From positions 1-64,000 of the forward strand of contig JASANE010016307.1 in the NCBI GenBank assembly GCA_030248225.1: DNA of 64,000 bases, read 5' to 3'. Each line of letters starts with the position of its first letter. The first letter of the stretch is position 1. This stretch comes from Trileptium ribeirensis. Lineage: Eukaryota > Nematoda > Enoplea > Enoplida > Thoracostomopsidae. A program made the translations under genes and the position numbers. The notes below the pieces were generated by a model that worked only from the letters and a program-made list of their open reading frames with translations, was not told where the DNA came from and searched no databases. Positions 23,351 through 34,570 of the stretch are shown here, one piece after another.

Positions 23351-25085
23351 TAGCTCATAAAAGTAAAAGAAAAATTCATAAAAATTTGGACTTAAAAGTA
23401 GCGACTCCGGCCCATAACTCCGGAACCGTCGAGAAATCGTAAATTTGGTACTTTTCGTTACGGAATTTAGATTTTGTGGCGGCGACAGGCACTTCGACGT
23501 TACAGATTTGAGCTTCGAAGAACCATTTGCTGAACCCTTAATTCTCTCTGCCTTTCGTTTACGCCTTGTTTCTTCAGCAGCTAGTTTTGCATTTAGTAAC
23601 GCCTCAGCAGCTACGAATTGTTTGTCGTCTGTGACAATCTCCGCATGAGGGTTAACCTTCATTCGCCGCCTCTGTCCCGGTTGACCAGACGTTGGAGTTG
23701 TGTTTACTATGGAACGAAGAATAGCCGCTTGAAAAGAGTCGTCCCTGGCCGATCTTGCCTTCTCGAGTTTCTTGGCGCTATTCGGGACAAATTCTCTCTC
23801 AGGTATCCAGTAATATGATCCCTTAGATCCACATGGCGCATTACTTGAAGAACATCCTCGTTCAGACGTAGATGTGGTGGGAATTTGAGACCCGGTTTCC
23901 GTATTGTCACATTCACAGGCGTCGGAACCTTTCTGCAAATCTTGGTCGTAACCTTTGATTCTATCTTCGTCGAGATCTGGTTTCACTTCGGCTATCCAAT
24001 AATCGTAATCGTCCAAAATGGCTTTATCGAAACGATACTCGGGATATTTCTTCGAATTTAACGGGTATATTCCAGATTTCTCAAACCCACTCTTAATATT
24101 TGTGGCACAGATAGCTTTTGACCAGATCTCGGTAAGTATTGCGGCGAACTCCGCACGACACAATCTACCTTGATTTGTTTTTAATCGGGCTTTTTCCCCA
24201 GTTGTCCTTTAGCAAGAGTAAGTGGCTGAGTAAGATCTGTCGTGTGCGGGGGAAGCTTCAATAACGTGATTTTATTTCACTTGCAAATTTAATAGTGGCA
24301 TAAGAAACGTGTGACATATGACCATCGAAGATCAACAACCTTGGCTTCAGGTTATCATCCGTGTATGTGACCGTTTTTCAGCAGACATTTGGAACCATTT
24401 AAAGAAAGTGTCTGTGTCCATCCAGCCATTAGAATTAGCGTAGACCCATGGTTTTACGGCATCTTAGGTATAACAGGTTTTCAGGTAGTCTAAACATACT
24501 TTCCCTGGTGAACAATTAATGGCGGCAAGGCAATATCAGCTGCTGAAGCTACTGCAAGTACGGTAACGCATTCACGCCCTGTCCCGGCTACGATATGGAG
24601 TGTTTTTGACCCTTACACGACACCACTTTGCACGACGATGGATCATCTGGTAGAGAAGATTCATCGCAGTTCCAAATAAGATTTGGTTTATCGTGCAGCT
24701 GTAACCGATCCCACGTCCGTTTAAGGAGACCAAAAAAGAGTAAATAATGAACGGGCTTTTCGTGGCATTATAACGTGGAACGGAGAGCTTAGTTGCTTGT
24801 TTAACCGATAAATTGTTGCGTTTAAGAAATGAGTATAGCCAGTCTTTCCCCGGTCGCCCGTTATTGCCAAAGAATTTTCTAGCCACTTCTCAATGTTCGT
24901 CATTGAATGAAACATAATTAGCCACAATGTTCCGTATGTCACGCGTCGTAGGAGCGAATCCACATTCTGCCATTTCGATGATTGCGTCCGCTAGCTGGTT
25001 CCCTTGTTCTACCGCGAAAACTGTTTTTCTTCCAGCCTTAGAGGGATCTAATACGCGGTTTTCATTTACTCTGGCGTACCAATGG
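23345..25085 (-). pseudogene. Broken pogo/Tigger-type DDE transposase
   Basis: Reading 5' to 3' on the minus strand, a helix-turn-helix N-terminal region has NRVLDPSKAGRKTVFAVEQG and GFAPTTRDIRNIV. There is an in-frame stop near 24,908, then GRPGKDWLYSFLKRNNLS (Tc5/CENP-B-type DNA-binding arm). The first catalytic Asp motif LIWNCDESSLP lies in a shifted frame, followed by VASAADIALPPLIVHQGK, GWMDTDTFFKWFQ and the second catalytic motif IFDGHMSH. The family-typical C-terminus follows (EIWSKAICATNIKSGFEKSGIYPLN). Several frameshifts and stops make it inactive. The last 272-codon open segment (23,345-24,163) runs into non-coding DNA next to the right inverted-repeat arm. Confidence 0.85.
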
Positions 25086-25430
25086 CTTTTTATTGTTGTT
25101 TGATTATTATAGAACAGCTATATTAACTAGTATTACTAACAGTCATTATGACCTAAAACCTGTTTAAGAAAAAATAGTTATAGACGGCAGTGAGGTAATT
25201 GACAGCCCATTGGTCGTTAATTACCCCACCCCCATACGGACAATAGCGGGGTAATTGACTACCCGACCAGCACAACCGTAGCATTGAGTAATTATCAAAT
25301 ACGTAACAGTGTGAAAAATAGATGGTCCTATGACAACAAAAATACAGCACATTATAAAAAGAATTTATCAGCAAAATTTTAATACATCATTAATTCGCTG
25401 TAGTGGTTAAACGATGAAAGGGAATAGTGC
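25086..25430. other. Unassigned spacer
   Basis: It contains small inverted words around ggtaattgac at 25,190-25,265. No gene was recognised. Confidence 0.5.
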
Positions 25431-25431
25431 C

Positions 25432-25715
25432 ATGGTCTCTTTGGCCTAAGAGCAGGTGACGGAGCCAACTTCCCTAGGGACCTCAAAGGTAGTACCGCTT
25501 AGGCTACGTGCGCAACCCGTCCGGCAGGATCAGAACACATCCTGTGGAGTGCTCCTGCGGCTTGCTAAGCTCCGTAATTTCATGGGACTGACCCGAATCA
25601 AACAGGAAAAGTAGAAATTTGAACCCATTAGGTCCGCCCTCGAGGTTGCGATAGCCGGGGTCGTATGGGCATTACGTTTGTGGAAGTGAGTAATGCAGCA
25701 TGATGACTACATATA
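25432..25715 (+). repeat. Interspersed repeat family B, copy 2
   Basis: This plus-strand copy is of the same family as 61,505-61,797, with the shared order agggacctcaaa, gtgcgcaacccgtccggc, cctgcggcttgctaagct, gcgatagccggggtcgtatg. That last segment is nearly identical in both. It lies 350 bp beyond the transposase pseudogene. Confidence 0.7.
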
Positions 25716-25830
25716 TATTATACAATAGGATACAGCGAATCAATAAATATAACTGAACCAATTGCATGGATACATAGTAGTCAAGAAGGTGCATACATAC
25801 AGATATATTATAGAGGTCTAAAAGTACGAC

Positions 25831-26208
25831 TCAAGCTCGGTACGCAGTTGTTTTGGCAGGAATTATTTTACTCGATTTCCCTGACGACAAGTGAGCGAGG
25901 CGTTTCGACACTGTATCTTTCCTGATGTTGCTCCTCCAGCTGCTTTCGTTGCGCCGTCTTTTGCGCGACGTGCGACCAACAGGAAAACCTTCGCAACCGT
26001 CACTCTCTGAGTTACTAAGCGAGTGGTTCATAACACGACTGAACTTTCGCGATGTAGTTGGTGCTGCAGACGCTTGAGCCGTGGCGCGCGCCATGTCGAC
26101 GCGAATAGCATTTTCTTCTACAGTATCGATAACTTCCGCCGTTGCTACTTCCAGAAAATTTGCACCTGGTTGCGTAGTGTTTTCCATAATAGTTATCGCA
26201 TCATACAA
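25831..26208 (-). CDS. Arthropod-type ORF with RKRRRNESSW motif, function unknown
   Basis: A 125-codon open frame; the first ATG is at 26,187, giving 118 residues. The N-terminal part is Ala/Thr-rich and the C-terminal third is basic. From memory, the block RKRRRNESSWRSNIRK followed by SGKSSKIIPAKT resembles the first exon of a widespread family of arthropod hypothetical proteins (R-x-RN-x3-W-x2-N-x-RK, then GK-x4-PAK). In that family a cysteine-rich segment normally follows, but it is absent here before the stop at 25,831. This could be one exon of a split gene or a decayed mobile-element ORF. The basic cluster would serve as a nuclear localisation signal. Confidence 0.45.
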   Translation of the reverse strand: MYDAITIMENTTQPGANFLEVATAEVIDTVEENAIRVDMARATAQASAAPTTSRKFSRVMNHSLSNSESDGCEGFPVGRTSRKRRRNESSWRSNIRKDTVSKRLAHLSSGKSSKIIPAKTTAYRA

Positions 26209-26378
26209 TCTATTGCGCCGCAGTACGTGTACACGTGTTCAATGGCGTCTGCATATGCTTTCGACGTCTTTTCTGTTATATATGTTCAGAAATTTACCCA
26301 AACTGTTATTATTAAATGGTAAGAATATTGTATTTGCAGGCAAATGTGAATACTGGTCTCTGATCCACCACACATGGT

Positions 26379-26686
26379 TGGCCTGTCCACAGTGGGGGGT
26401 GGGGGTACCGCCCACTTTCCGAATCCACCATGTTCGTGAGATTTCTCCCCATGTCCGTCCCCCCACGCGGCCGAAACCCCCATGTTCAACTAATTCCAAA
26501 AAATTTTTATGTCTAAAAATTTATGTTTTTGTCTGCAAACTGGTTTTTAAACATTAATTACCACTATTTATAATGCTAAAATATCGTTTTAGCTTGAAAA
26601 TACATTCACGGGAGTTAAGATGCATGAAAATAACATGGGTGCCCCCCCGAAGTTTACCCACTTTTCGGAGGGCTGTGGACAGGCCA
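26379..26686 (+). mobile_element. MITE family F, copy 1 (14-bp TIRs)
   Basis: The ends TGGCCTGTCCACAG and CTGTGGACAGGCCA are a perfect 14-bp inverted pair. The interior has ccaccatgttc/cccccatg-rich ends around an AT-rich core containing aaacattaattaccactatt. The same core appears inverted at 30,286-30,613. It is non-coding. No target duplication was evident, so the superfamily is open, though the end resembles that of the hAT-like MITE at 14,924. Confidence 0.75.
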
Positions 26687-26928
26687 GCATAGTATTATCT
26701 TGGCTTGTAAACAGGTGCTAGTATCGTTCTACTATAACACAAGGTCCCCACCGGGCCCAAACTCAGTCTTCGACGTTAACTGAGTATTTTATATATTGCT
26801 ACTACTTTTGGGCATAATGTATTTAATCGTTCGTAGTCTAATATCTAATAAGCAGATCCTAAAAATAAGCCGCACAATAGCAGTAACATCTACGTTATAA
26901 TATTTGCATGAGTTAACACACTGACGCA

Positions 26929-27330
26929 CAATCCAACACCGGACGGGGGTGCAGAGAGCCGGCAGACTCTGCAATTGGACGACTGAATGCTAGTATTATA
27001 CCTATCACGCAATCTTACAATGGGGCGGGATGCAGAAAGCCAGCAGACTCTGCAATTGGACAGCTAAATGCTAGTATTATATTCGTTATCGCGCAATCTT
27101 GCAATGGGCCGGCGTGTAGAAAACCGGCATACTCTGAAATTGGACGGCTAAATGCTAGTATTATATCCGTTATCCCGCAATCGTACAATGGGTCGTGGTG
27201 CAGAGAGCCGGTAGACTCTGCAATTGGACGGCTAAATGCTAGTATAATATCCGTTATCACACAATCCTACAATGGGTCGGGGTGCAGAGAGCAGAGAGAC
27301 TCTGTAAGACTAGCTAAATGTTTGTATCAC
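26929..27330 (+). repeat. 84-bp minisatellite, ~5 units
   Basis: Units start at 26,929, 27,010, 27,094, 27,178 and 27,262. The last three intervals are exactly 84 bp and the first is 81. Each has gcagagagccgg-like, actctgcaattgga and gctaaatgctagtattatat segments. The period is a multiple of three, so a minus-strand frame stays open through three units; it is not a gene. Confidence 0.9.
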
Positions 27331-28430
27331 ATTCTGATCTTTACCGTGATCTGGCTAAAGTGAAAAAATGCTGCTGTATATAACTATGAAAATGCCTAAG
27401 TGACATAGTTCGCAGCAGTTGATCATGCGAAATACGTCTTAGCGCCATCGAAGTCGGCTAGACGGATTTTGTATGCTAGGGTACTTTAATTTTTGGCGCT
27501 TAGGCACGATTACCAATCAGTTTCCATCATGCAGAGGGGTTTTCTACGACCAAAATATCGCTAAAACAGCGCGGTTTGCCACGATTAGGCCAGAACTATA
27601 TACCTCAATTTCTGAAAAAATATCGCTTAGACGAATTTTGCACGGATTCTTGTATATGTCATATGGTCAATTTTCAGCCCATGGTGAATAGGTATATCTA
27701 TGAAACGTGCTGTAGGCTCGTAGGCTCAACAGTCAATGTTTTAGAAGGACTATTGATTGAAATAGATATGTTATCTGTTCCATAAGACATCTAAGATAGA
27801 CATTCGGTTCTGCAGCAGCATGACTTAGTATAGCTTTTTTAAATAATAATTTTGATGTTTGCCAAAACTTGATTATAAAGGTAGGGGCTGTGGTTAGTTA
27901 TCTCACCACGATACAATGTGATTTCATGTCATGATAAATCCGTACCAGGTCCAAAAAGAAAATCTAAATTGGGTTTTGTCAGTATTGAATAGAACAAAAC
28001 CATTAAGTAATGTGCAGCTAAACAAAACTCGTTTATTTATTGTTTTTGGTATTAACCATTTTTTAGTTCTTGGTTACAGACTTTTCGGATTTCTACTGGT
28101 CGCGTTCGAGGCACCTTGCTTTTGCCTTTGGCTTGATTTTATTGATCGAATATCGAATTTTTCCGACACTACACCGCATTGGCAAAAAGCTGCTCTCTAT
28201 GTAACGTGAGAGTATTTTTTATTTTTCACTAATCTCGAGATACTTCATTAATTTTGCGACGATTTTATTATTGACGTAATGCATTCGAATTGATTATTGA
28301 CATAACGTATTGTAATATCGTGTTTAACATTAAATACTGATTTGTATGCGTCGCCGAAATATCACGCGGCGTTGCCTGAGTTTCTAGTCATGAGTTGAAG
28401 ACTTTATGCTATGTATAATTCAACTTGCCG
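27331..28430. other. Unassigned stretch
   Basis: Open frames at 27,473-27,691 and 27,931-28,209 (plus) have no recognisable domain and AT-driven composition. Confidence 0.45.
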
Positions 28431-28439
28431 TGAAAAAAG

Positions 28440-29718
28440 GGGCTCAGCACACTAATGACACGTAGAGGAATAATTGGAAAGACATGGGGAATTAAACCTA
28501 AGATTTTATGGTATATTTATAATACCATCGTACGTCCATCCGTTTGTTACGGTGCTGTAGTCTGGTGGCCTAAAGTCCAACTTAAAACATATGCAAGAAA
28601 GCTTGCGAAAGTATCCAGATTAGCCTGTGTCATGATAACCGGTGCCTTGAAATCGACATCGACGTTAGGAATGGAAGTTTTATTAAATGTTTTGCCACTA
28701 GATCTAGCGGTCATAGAAGAAGGTATAAAAGAGTTGCATAGGATTCAATGTATATGTCCGCATACACTTGATGTAATTCAAGGGTATCATGCTGATACAG
28801 AAGAAATTAGGAATGAATTGCCTGTACTTAACTTTCCTTGCGACTATATGTCATCGCAAATAGCGGATGAGTGTACTTGGCACACAGTTGTTCCAAATCG
28901 TGATGGTTGGCTAGATGAGACTAGGCGACTTAGAGAGGAGTCTAATAACACTATAATATATTACACAGATGGATCTCTTGCGAAACTCCAGGGGAAAACT
29001 TCCACTGGAGCAGGATTCTAAATGGGAACAAGAAACCATGTATACTCACTGGGTGCATAAGTGTTTTCCAAGCAGAAGTATATGCGATAAAAGCCTGTGC
29101 AGACAATATCATAGAAAATAAAACGCGCAATATGAATATAAGGATCTTTTCAGACAGCCGCGCTGCTCTCAAAGCACTTGAGGCCTGGTTAAATCCAAAT
29201 TAGTCTCAAAGTGCAGGGTGGATTTAAGATTGTCCAAACTGAATGAGGTATCACTTATATGGGTACCAGATCATGGTAACATTGAAGGAAATGAAACAGC
29301 TGATCAGCTAGCCCGAAGAGGTTCATCAAAGCTACCTGTAGGACCAGAACCTATCCTTCCAATCTCAAGGAAGGAAGTTGCAACAAGGATAAAATTTTGG
29401 CTACATAGAAAGTTTGTTACTAGATGGATGCAGGAAACGACGTGTAAACAGACAAAGAGTATCAATAGTACGCCGAATAAGAAATATAGTAATTATTTGT
29501 TTGGATTAACGAAAGACAGAATAAGACAGTCGTTCAGGGAATAACGGGGCATAGCTGGCTAAACTTCCACCTACCTAAGTTAAAAGTTACAGGAAATAAA
29601 CATTGCTCTCTTTGCGGCATCGACGAGACATCAGAACGCTTTCTGTGTGCTTGTCCTAGGTTTGCAGAGAGTCGGAGAGAAATTATAGGGAATACAGTAA
29701 TTAATATAGAAGCTTGAT
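28440..29718 (+). pseudogene. 3' part of an RNase H-bearing LINE (Jockey/I/LOA group)
   Basis: The open frame at 28,455-29,021 starts with the post-RT thumb signature (GKTWGIKPKILWYIYNTIVR, then SVCYGAVVWWPKV) and reaches YYTDGS, the first RNase H Asp. The frame then shifts. AEVYAIKACADN (catalytic Glu) and FSDSRAAL (Asp) follow at 29,070-29,180. The frame at 29,218-29,544 has WVPDHGNIEGNETADQLA (His and last Asp). After another shift comes the C-terminal Cys/His-type tail CSLCGIDETSERFLCACPRF. The endonuclease and most of RT are missing, so it is 5'-truncated, as LINE insertions usually are. Clade rests on domain order only. Confidence 0.85.
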
Positions 29719-30285
29719 AGATTACAAGAAATTATGTAAGTTTATTCTCAGTACTGGTAGGCTTGCTGTTGAAAACCATGATTAAAACGGAATACAACCG
29801 TCTTACGTAATCCAAGACAAGGTAATACTTTGCACATTTACAGTTTTTAAATCCCAGATTCTGACGTCATTCACAGTTTAACGGGCTGATGCAATGGACA
29901 TGTCATTCATGTTCCCGCATGTTTTTCTAGCCCAGTATAGTTAAATCTAGTCTAATATAATCTAAAAATAATTCAACTTCGGAAAAAGATTTTTGCATGC
30001 GGTTTTTGTTAGATTGTATTTTGAAAATTCTATGTATAAATTTCGACAGTTTGCATCTTTGGTCATTCAAGGAACAAGTACAATTTATGTGGTTATGCAT
30101 GTGCTGAAAATGATCGTAACGATTCTGTTAAGGTATTTTGCTATTGTCTTTGTGATGTTGGAAATGTATGCTTAGGAAGTTTAAATAACTTTGAATTTTG
30201 AAATAATTATTTTTTATTATTCGCTCTCATTATTATTAGCCTTACTCTCTCTGGTTCCCCACACGGTGTGTGCGATTTATTAATC
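29719..30285. other. Unassigned stretch
   Basis: This may contain the LINE 3' UTR. No clear poly(A) tail or target duplication was located. Confidence 0.4.
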
Positions 30286-30613
30286 TGGCCCCTTTCACAG
30301 CCCTCCGAAGAGTTGGAGGAACTACAGGGGCCCTCGTGTTCATTCTCGGGAGACTTTCTAGATTGGGGGAGTTAACTTTGCTTAAAAATACTAAATATTT
30401 TCATGTAGTTTCACTGCCGTGAATGCATTTTTAAGCTATAAAAACGATGTTTGAGCGTAAGAAATAGTGGTAATTAATGTTTAAAAACATTTTGCAAACA
30501 AAAACATTAATTTTGAGACAACAAAATTTTTGGATTTAGGTGTACTTTGGGGGTTTTGGCTGAGTGGGGGGTTAGATGGGGCTCTCCCCATCCACTTTAC
30601 TGTGACTAGGCCA
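30286..30613 (-). mobile_element. MITE family F, copy 2 (inverted)
   Basis: The ends TGGCCCCTTTCACAG and CTGTGACTAGGCCA are diverged versions of the copy 1 TIRs. The AT-rich core (ccgtgaatgcatttttaagc, then aaatagtggtaattaatg) is the reverse complement of that at 26,540-26,610. It is more diverged at its ends than copy 1. Confidence 0.65.
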
Positions 30614-32194
30614 GTTAGTTTTTCACCAGGAGAATAATGATAGGAACAAGATTCATGTTAAAGCATAAACATAAATTTGTGTTAAGTTTTGTTATCTTAG
30701 GACAATCCATGATTTACAGCTTCTCTCAGAAATTTTGGACGATGACCCTTGTAGTCAGGAAAGTCTGGTGAGTCCACCTTATTGGTACAATGGCATTTCT
30801 CTGATGTGTGACCGACAACGGCAGTCTAATTCAATATCGTTTGCTTCACTGCCTTGTAAATTAAGGTTGTTGAGGTTGAAAATTTCTAGCAGAGCAGATA
30901 AATAGAACCTAAAATTTATTCTTGGTATTTGTCGCTAGATTTTGTTTTTATTTAGCTAATGAAGAAGAGAAATCGTTGCTCTTTCGGTAAGATTTTTATA
31001 TGGGGATTTATGTGCATTAAAATAATGAGGCCTTGAAAATAAAAAGTTTTAATACACCGTGCACGTACACTACGTAAATCATAAGCAGTTGTGCTTCTAG
31101 TTTAGTTTAACAATAATCCAGGATTTTTGGCTGTTTTGATCCATTATGTTCGAACTAGTGACTGTTGAGCAATTGAATAGCATTTTTGGATTTGTAGTTC
31201 TTTTTCAGGTTTGGCTTTGTACCGATAGCTTTGTGTCAGGGGCCAAGTGTGCTCACTGGCGGTCTTATTATTGTGCTCAATGGTTTGATATATGGTACAA
31301 TGGCACTGGGTAAAAAGTTAGTGTACCGAAATTTTATTTACATCACTGATGGACATCATTTTATTGTTTTCTAGCCATTATAAAACTAGAATATAGTAAT
31401 AGCTTTTTCTAATAGTCTTCTTCGAAGAAATGATTTCCCCACATTGATGATGTATATACATGTTCGGTGTTAAATTTCGCTCTGTTCAAGAATAATTATG
31501 ATAAAATCTTATAGGAATGGTGTATTATTGTGCCGTATTTTCGTCCCAGTCGAAATCCAGTAGTGCTGTTGTTGACACAGTACTTTGTATTCGTGTGATA
31601 TCCGTCTGTACTATTTGTTTTCTCAGAATATCCTACCTATGTTTGGACATAGTCTATTAGATTATCTATTATTTGTTGCGATTCACTGGACCAACCATTT
31701 TACCACATTTTAGTCGGTACCACAGTTACTCCTTAGCTTAGCTGGTAATTTATCGAGACTATCAAGCGGAGACGCCAAAGAATATACAAAGAATAAAGTA
31801 ATACTTGTGCGAACAATCAGATCTTTGAGCGCTGGTATACGAGGCTGTAGAAACGTCAAGGTCTAGCCACTAATTGTCATTATATTATGTCTTTTAGGAT
31901 ATATATCTCAGTTAGGCTCGAACGATTCAATTATTGCATTTTTAGAGCCGATCTGGCAACAATGAAGCTACGAGCAAGCGGGAACAATAGTTCTGATACG
32001 ATGAAAAGTGACCTGGTCGATGCGAATAGAAATCCTGTTCAAAGCGTTCCGTGAATGCGGTTCTGTTTTTGTTGTTAGGCTTCGGTTTTGCCTTATTAAG
32101 CGGAGCAAAGCGTTTTTATTTTCGTCAGAGATGGAAAATTTGGCACCGCTTGTCCGTTCGTTGGTTCGTTGAACTCCTCAATGACTACTGGGCC
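30614..32194. other. Unassigned AT-rich stretch
   Basis: No gene was recognised. Near 32,140-32,200, tccgttcgttggttcgttgaa and ggccgatctaaattt look like the subterminal region of some repeat, but its ends were not found. Confidence 0.45.
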
Positions 32195-32395
32195 GATCTA
32201 AATTTGTTTGTTTGAAAGGCCTAATATCGGACAGGTGCAATACATATAGATTTCTAGTTTCTAGTTATATTTCTGTCAAAATTTGCTTAATCTAATCTAA
32301 ATTTTTTTTGTTTGAAAGGCCTAATATCGGACAGGTGCAATACATATAGATTTCTAGTTTCTAGTTATATTTTTGTCAAAATTTGCTTTAGATAA
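32195..32395 (+). repeat. Tandem duplication, 100-bp unit x2
   Basis: Two nearly identical copies share gaaaggcctaatatcggaca and ggtgcaatacatatagattt, with a 100-bp offset (gaaaggc at 32,214 and 32,314). Very little divergence implies a recent event. Confidence 0.9.
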
Positions 32396-33590
32396 ATAGT
32401 AATTACCTAATTAGTTAACCGTGTTAACACATTTTTAGCATTTTCAAACAAAAATTGCATATTTTTCAGTAAATTAGTGTAAAGCTATTATTTTGGTGCA
32501 TTATACTACATCTCGTTATGGTGATTGTGAATCTGGTGTTTATTTACTATTCGAGGAAGTTACAAACATGCTAATTAATTAGTTATTTAGCTAATTTACT
32601 AATTAATATTGTTAATTAGATAATTTTTTGAAAATTTTCAAAGTACTCAAAAATTAAAAATAATTTGCAGCGGAGGTTTTGTATGTCGCTGATCACGAAT
32701 ATGACATTTTTGATGCTCTAACACCTGGCCGTATATGCTAATTAGTTGATTAATTAAATTTCATGCAAATATTAAAATCACTTCAAATTTTCTAATTTGT
32801 TGCGCTTGGGGGTTTTCGATGTCACTGATTATGATTTTATCATGGGATCTAATTAATTAGCTAATTAGTTGATGTCACTAAGTAGCTAATTTTTTAGCTA
32901 GCGAGCTTTTTGTACATTTTATTTGACATCAATTGCCTAAAACGTGATACTTATTATAAATTTATTAAATAGTTAGTTGAAACACATGTACACACAAATA
33001 AGATACTAAATACTTTGCCTGTTTCTCCGCTGACTTTTTGTAATTTATTACGTTTACTAGTATATTATACTATTTATTCTATATTATACTGCGTGAATTT
33101 ATGACCTTACATTACCGCGTATGCACCATCATGTTGGATTAACATATTTTTATTACAAAAATGTGTATTATGGCGTTTCCAGTAAGGGCGTTAGGGGGGA
33201 AATTCATGAAAATTTTTTGTTTGTTTCTGTCACTCATTTTGACATATTGTCACGTCAAAGTAGAAAAATAGGTATTTCTGGCAAATGGTCGACGATCCAT
33301 CTTCGGGTGGATGGATTTCGATGAATTGTATTATACGATACAAAAAGTGATTAGGATTTGTCCTTTAGTTAAACGCAAACTGCTCTCTATCCATCTGGGT
33401 AAAATGACAAAAGGGGTTTTAAGGATACTTTACGAAATTTGGCAACACGAGTATCGGTCTTTGGCAGCCCATTTCTCGCGTACAGAGATTTCGCAATGAA
33501 AAAGGACACATAATCAGCTCATCGAGGTCCACGACTTTTTGGTGGACTACTCCCTGGGCCGCGGTGGGCTCGAATATGGCTCGTCTACCC
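32396..33590. other. AT-rich stretch with TTAGCTAATTAG-type words
   Basis: Many overlapping variants of the palindromic words TTAATTAA, TAGCTA and CTAATTAG lie between 32,400 and 32,960. No gene was recognised. Confidence 0.5.
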
Positions 33591-34380
33591 TTTGCCAGAA
33601 ATATTGATTTTTCAAATTTCGGAATAGAATTGTGTGTTTTTTGCATATCAATGAGTGTCTATTAGGTTATGAAGTACGCTGAATACGATGGTTGTGCTAA
33701 CTAATTGTTCACCTTGACTATATTATACCTTTACTTGAGGTTTCAGGGTCGATAAACCCGACCTCCAAAATGTAGTGTGATTTCATTTCTTTGGTTATGC
33801 ATTGGGTGCAGGGCATAAAAATAGTCTATAATAGGTTTCTCTGAACGCTGAATACAATGATTTGGTTATCTAGACTAGTCTGTCTTAAGTTATTTGGTTA
33901 CGTATTGCGTACAGGGCATCAAGAATAGTTGCTATAGGTCTTTCGGCACGCTAAATTTAGAATCCATGAGTATCTCACGTCTTTTCAGATGTTTTCAATC
34001 GTTTTAGGGTCATTGAACTTGATTGCCGATGGAATATAGCCTGTCTTCAGTTGTTTAATTACGTGTTGCGTGCAGGCCATCAGGATTTGTCAGTATCGAT
34101 CTTTCGGTACACTCGATACGATGGTTTGGTTATTTATAGACCGGCACAAATACTGCCAGAAACAGCGATTTTTTTAAATTTCGCGGTGGTATTGCTTGTT
34201 TTTACTTTTTAGTAGTGCCTACTAAATTATCAAGCGCGCTGCATACGATGCATTTACTATCTATAGTCCAACTTGGCTATATTATACATTTTAATTGAGT
34301 TTCAAGTGTCGACGAGCCCGATTTCCAAATTGTAGTACGTTTTCATTTATCTGATTTTGTATTGCGTGCGATTCACAAAA
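33591..34380 (+). repeat. Diverged direct repeats (~560-bp offset)
   Basis: 33,591-33,815 and 34,150-34,372 share tgccagaaa, a ctatattatac block, a gtcga(t/c)...cccga block and a ttgcgtgc/ttgggtgc end. Between them lie extra partial units with gctgaatac(g/a)atg and cgtgttgcgtgcaggccatc words. It is an old higher-order tandem array, heavily diverged and non-coding. Confidence 0.6.
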
Positions 34381-34469
34381 TTACCACTTCATAAAACCGC
34401 GCTCGCACCGTTTCACCATCGATTGTGACTTACTGGTACACATATTTTTGGGCAAGGCTTGTGTGTGTA

Positions 34470-34570
34470 ATACTTAAAGTTATTTCGAAAGGTTCTCGTT
34501 CAGTTGAGACGTTCACAAAGCGAGCGAACAACAACGCACGTACAAACGCACACAACAGGACAAACTCAGT
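34470..34570 (-). mobile_element. SINE-like repeat family C, copy 2 (partial)
   Basis: On the minus strand it reads gtacgtgcgttgttgttcgc then tcgctttgtgaac. This matches the cgtgcgttgttaatcgcttg segment of copy 4 at 55,395-55,415. The tRNA-like half is missing or unrecognisable. Confidence 0.45.
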
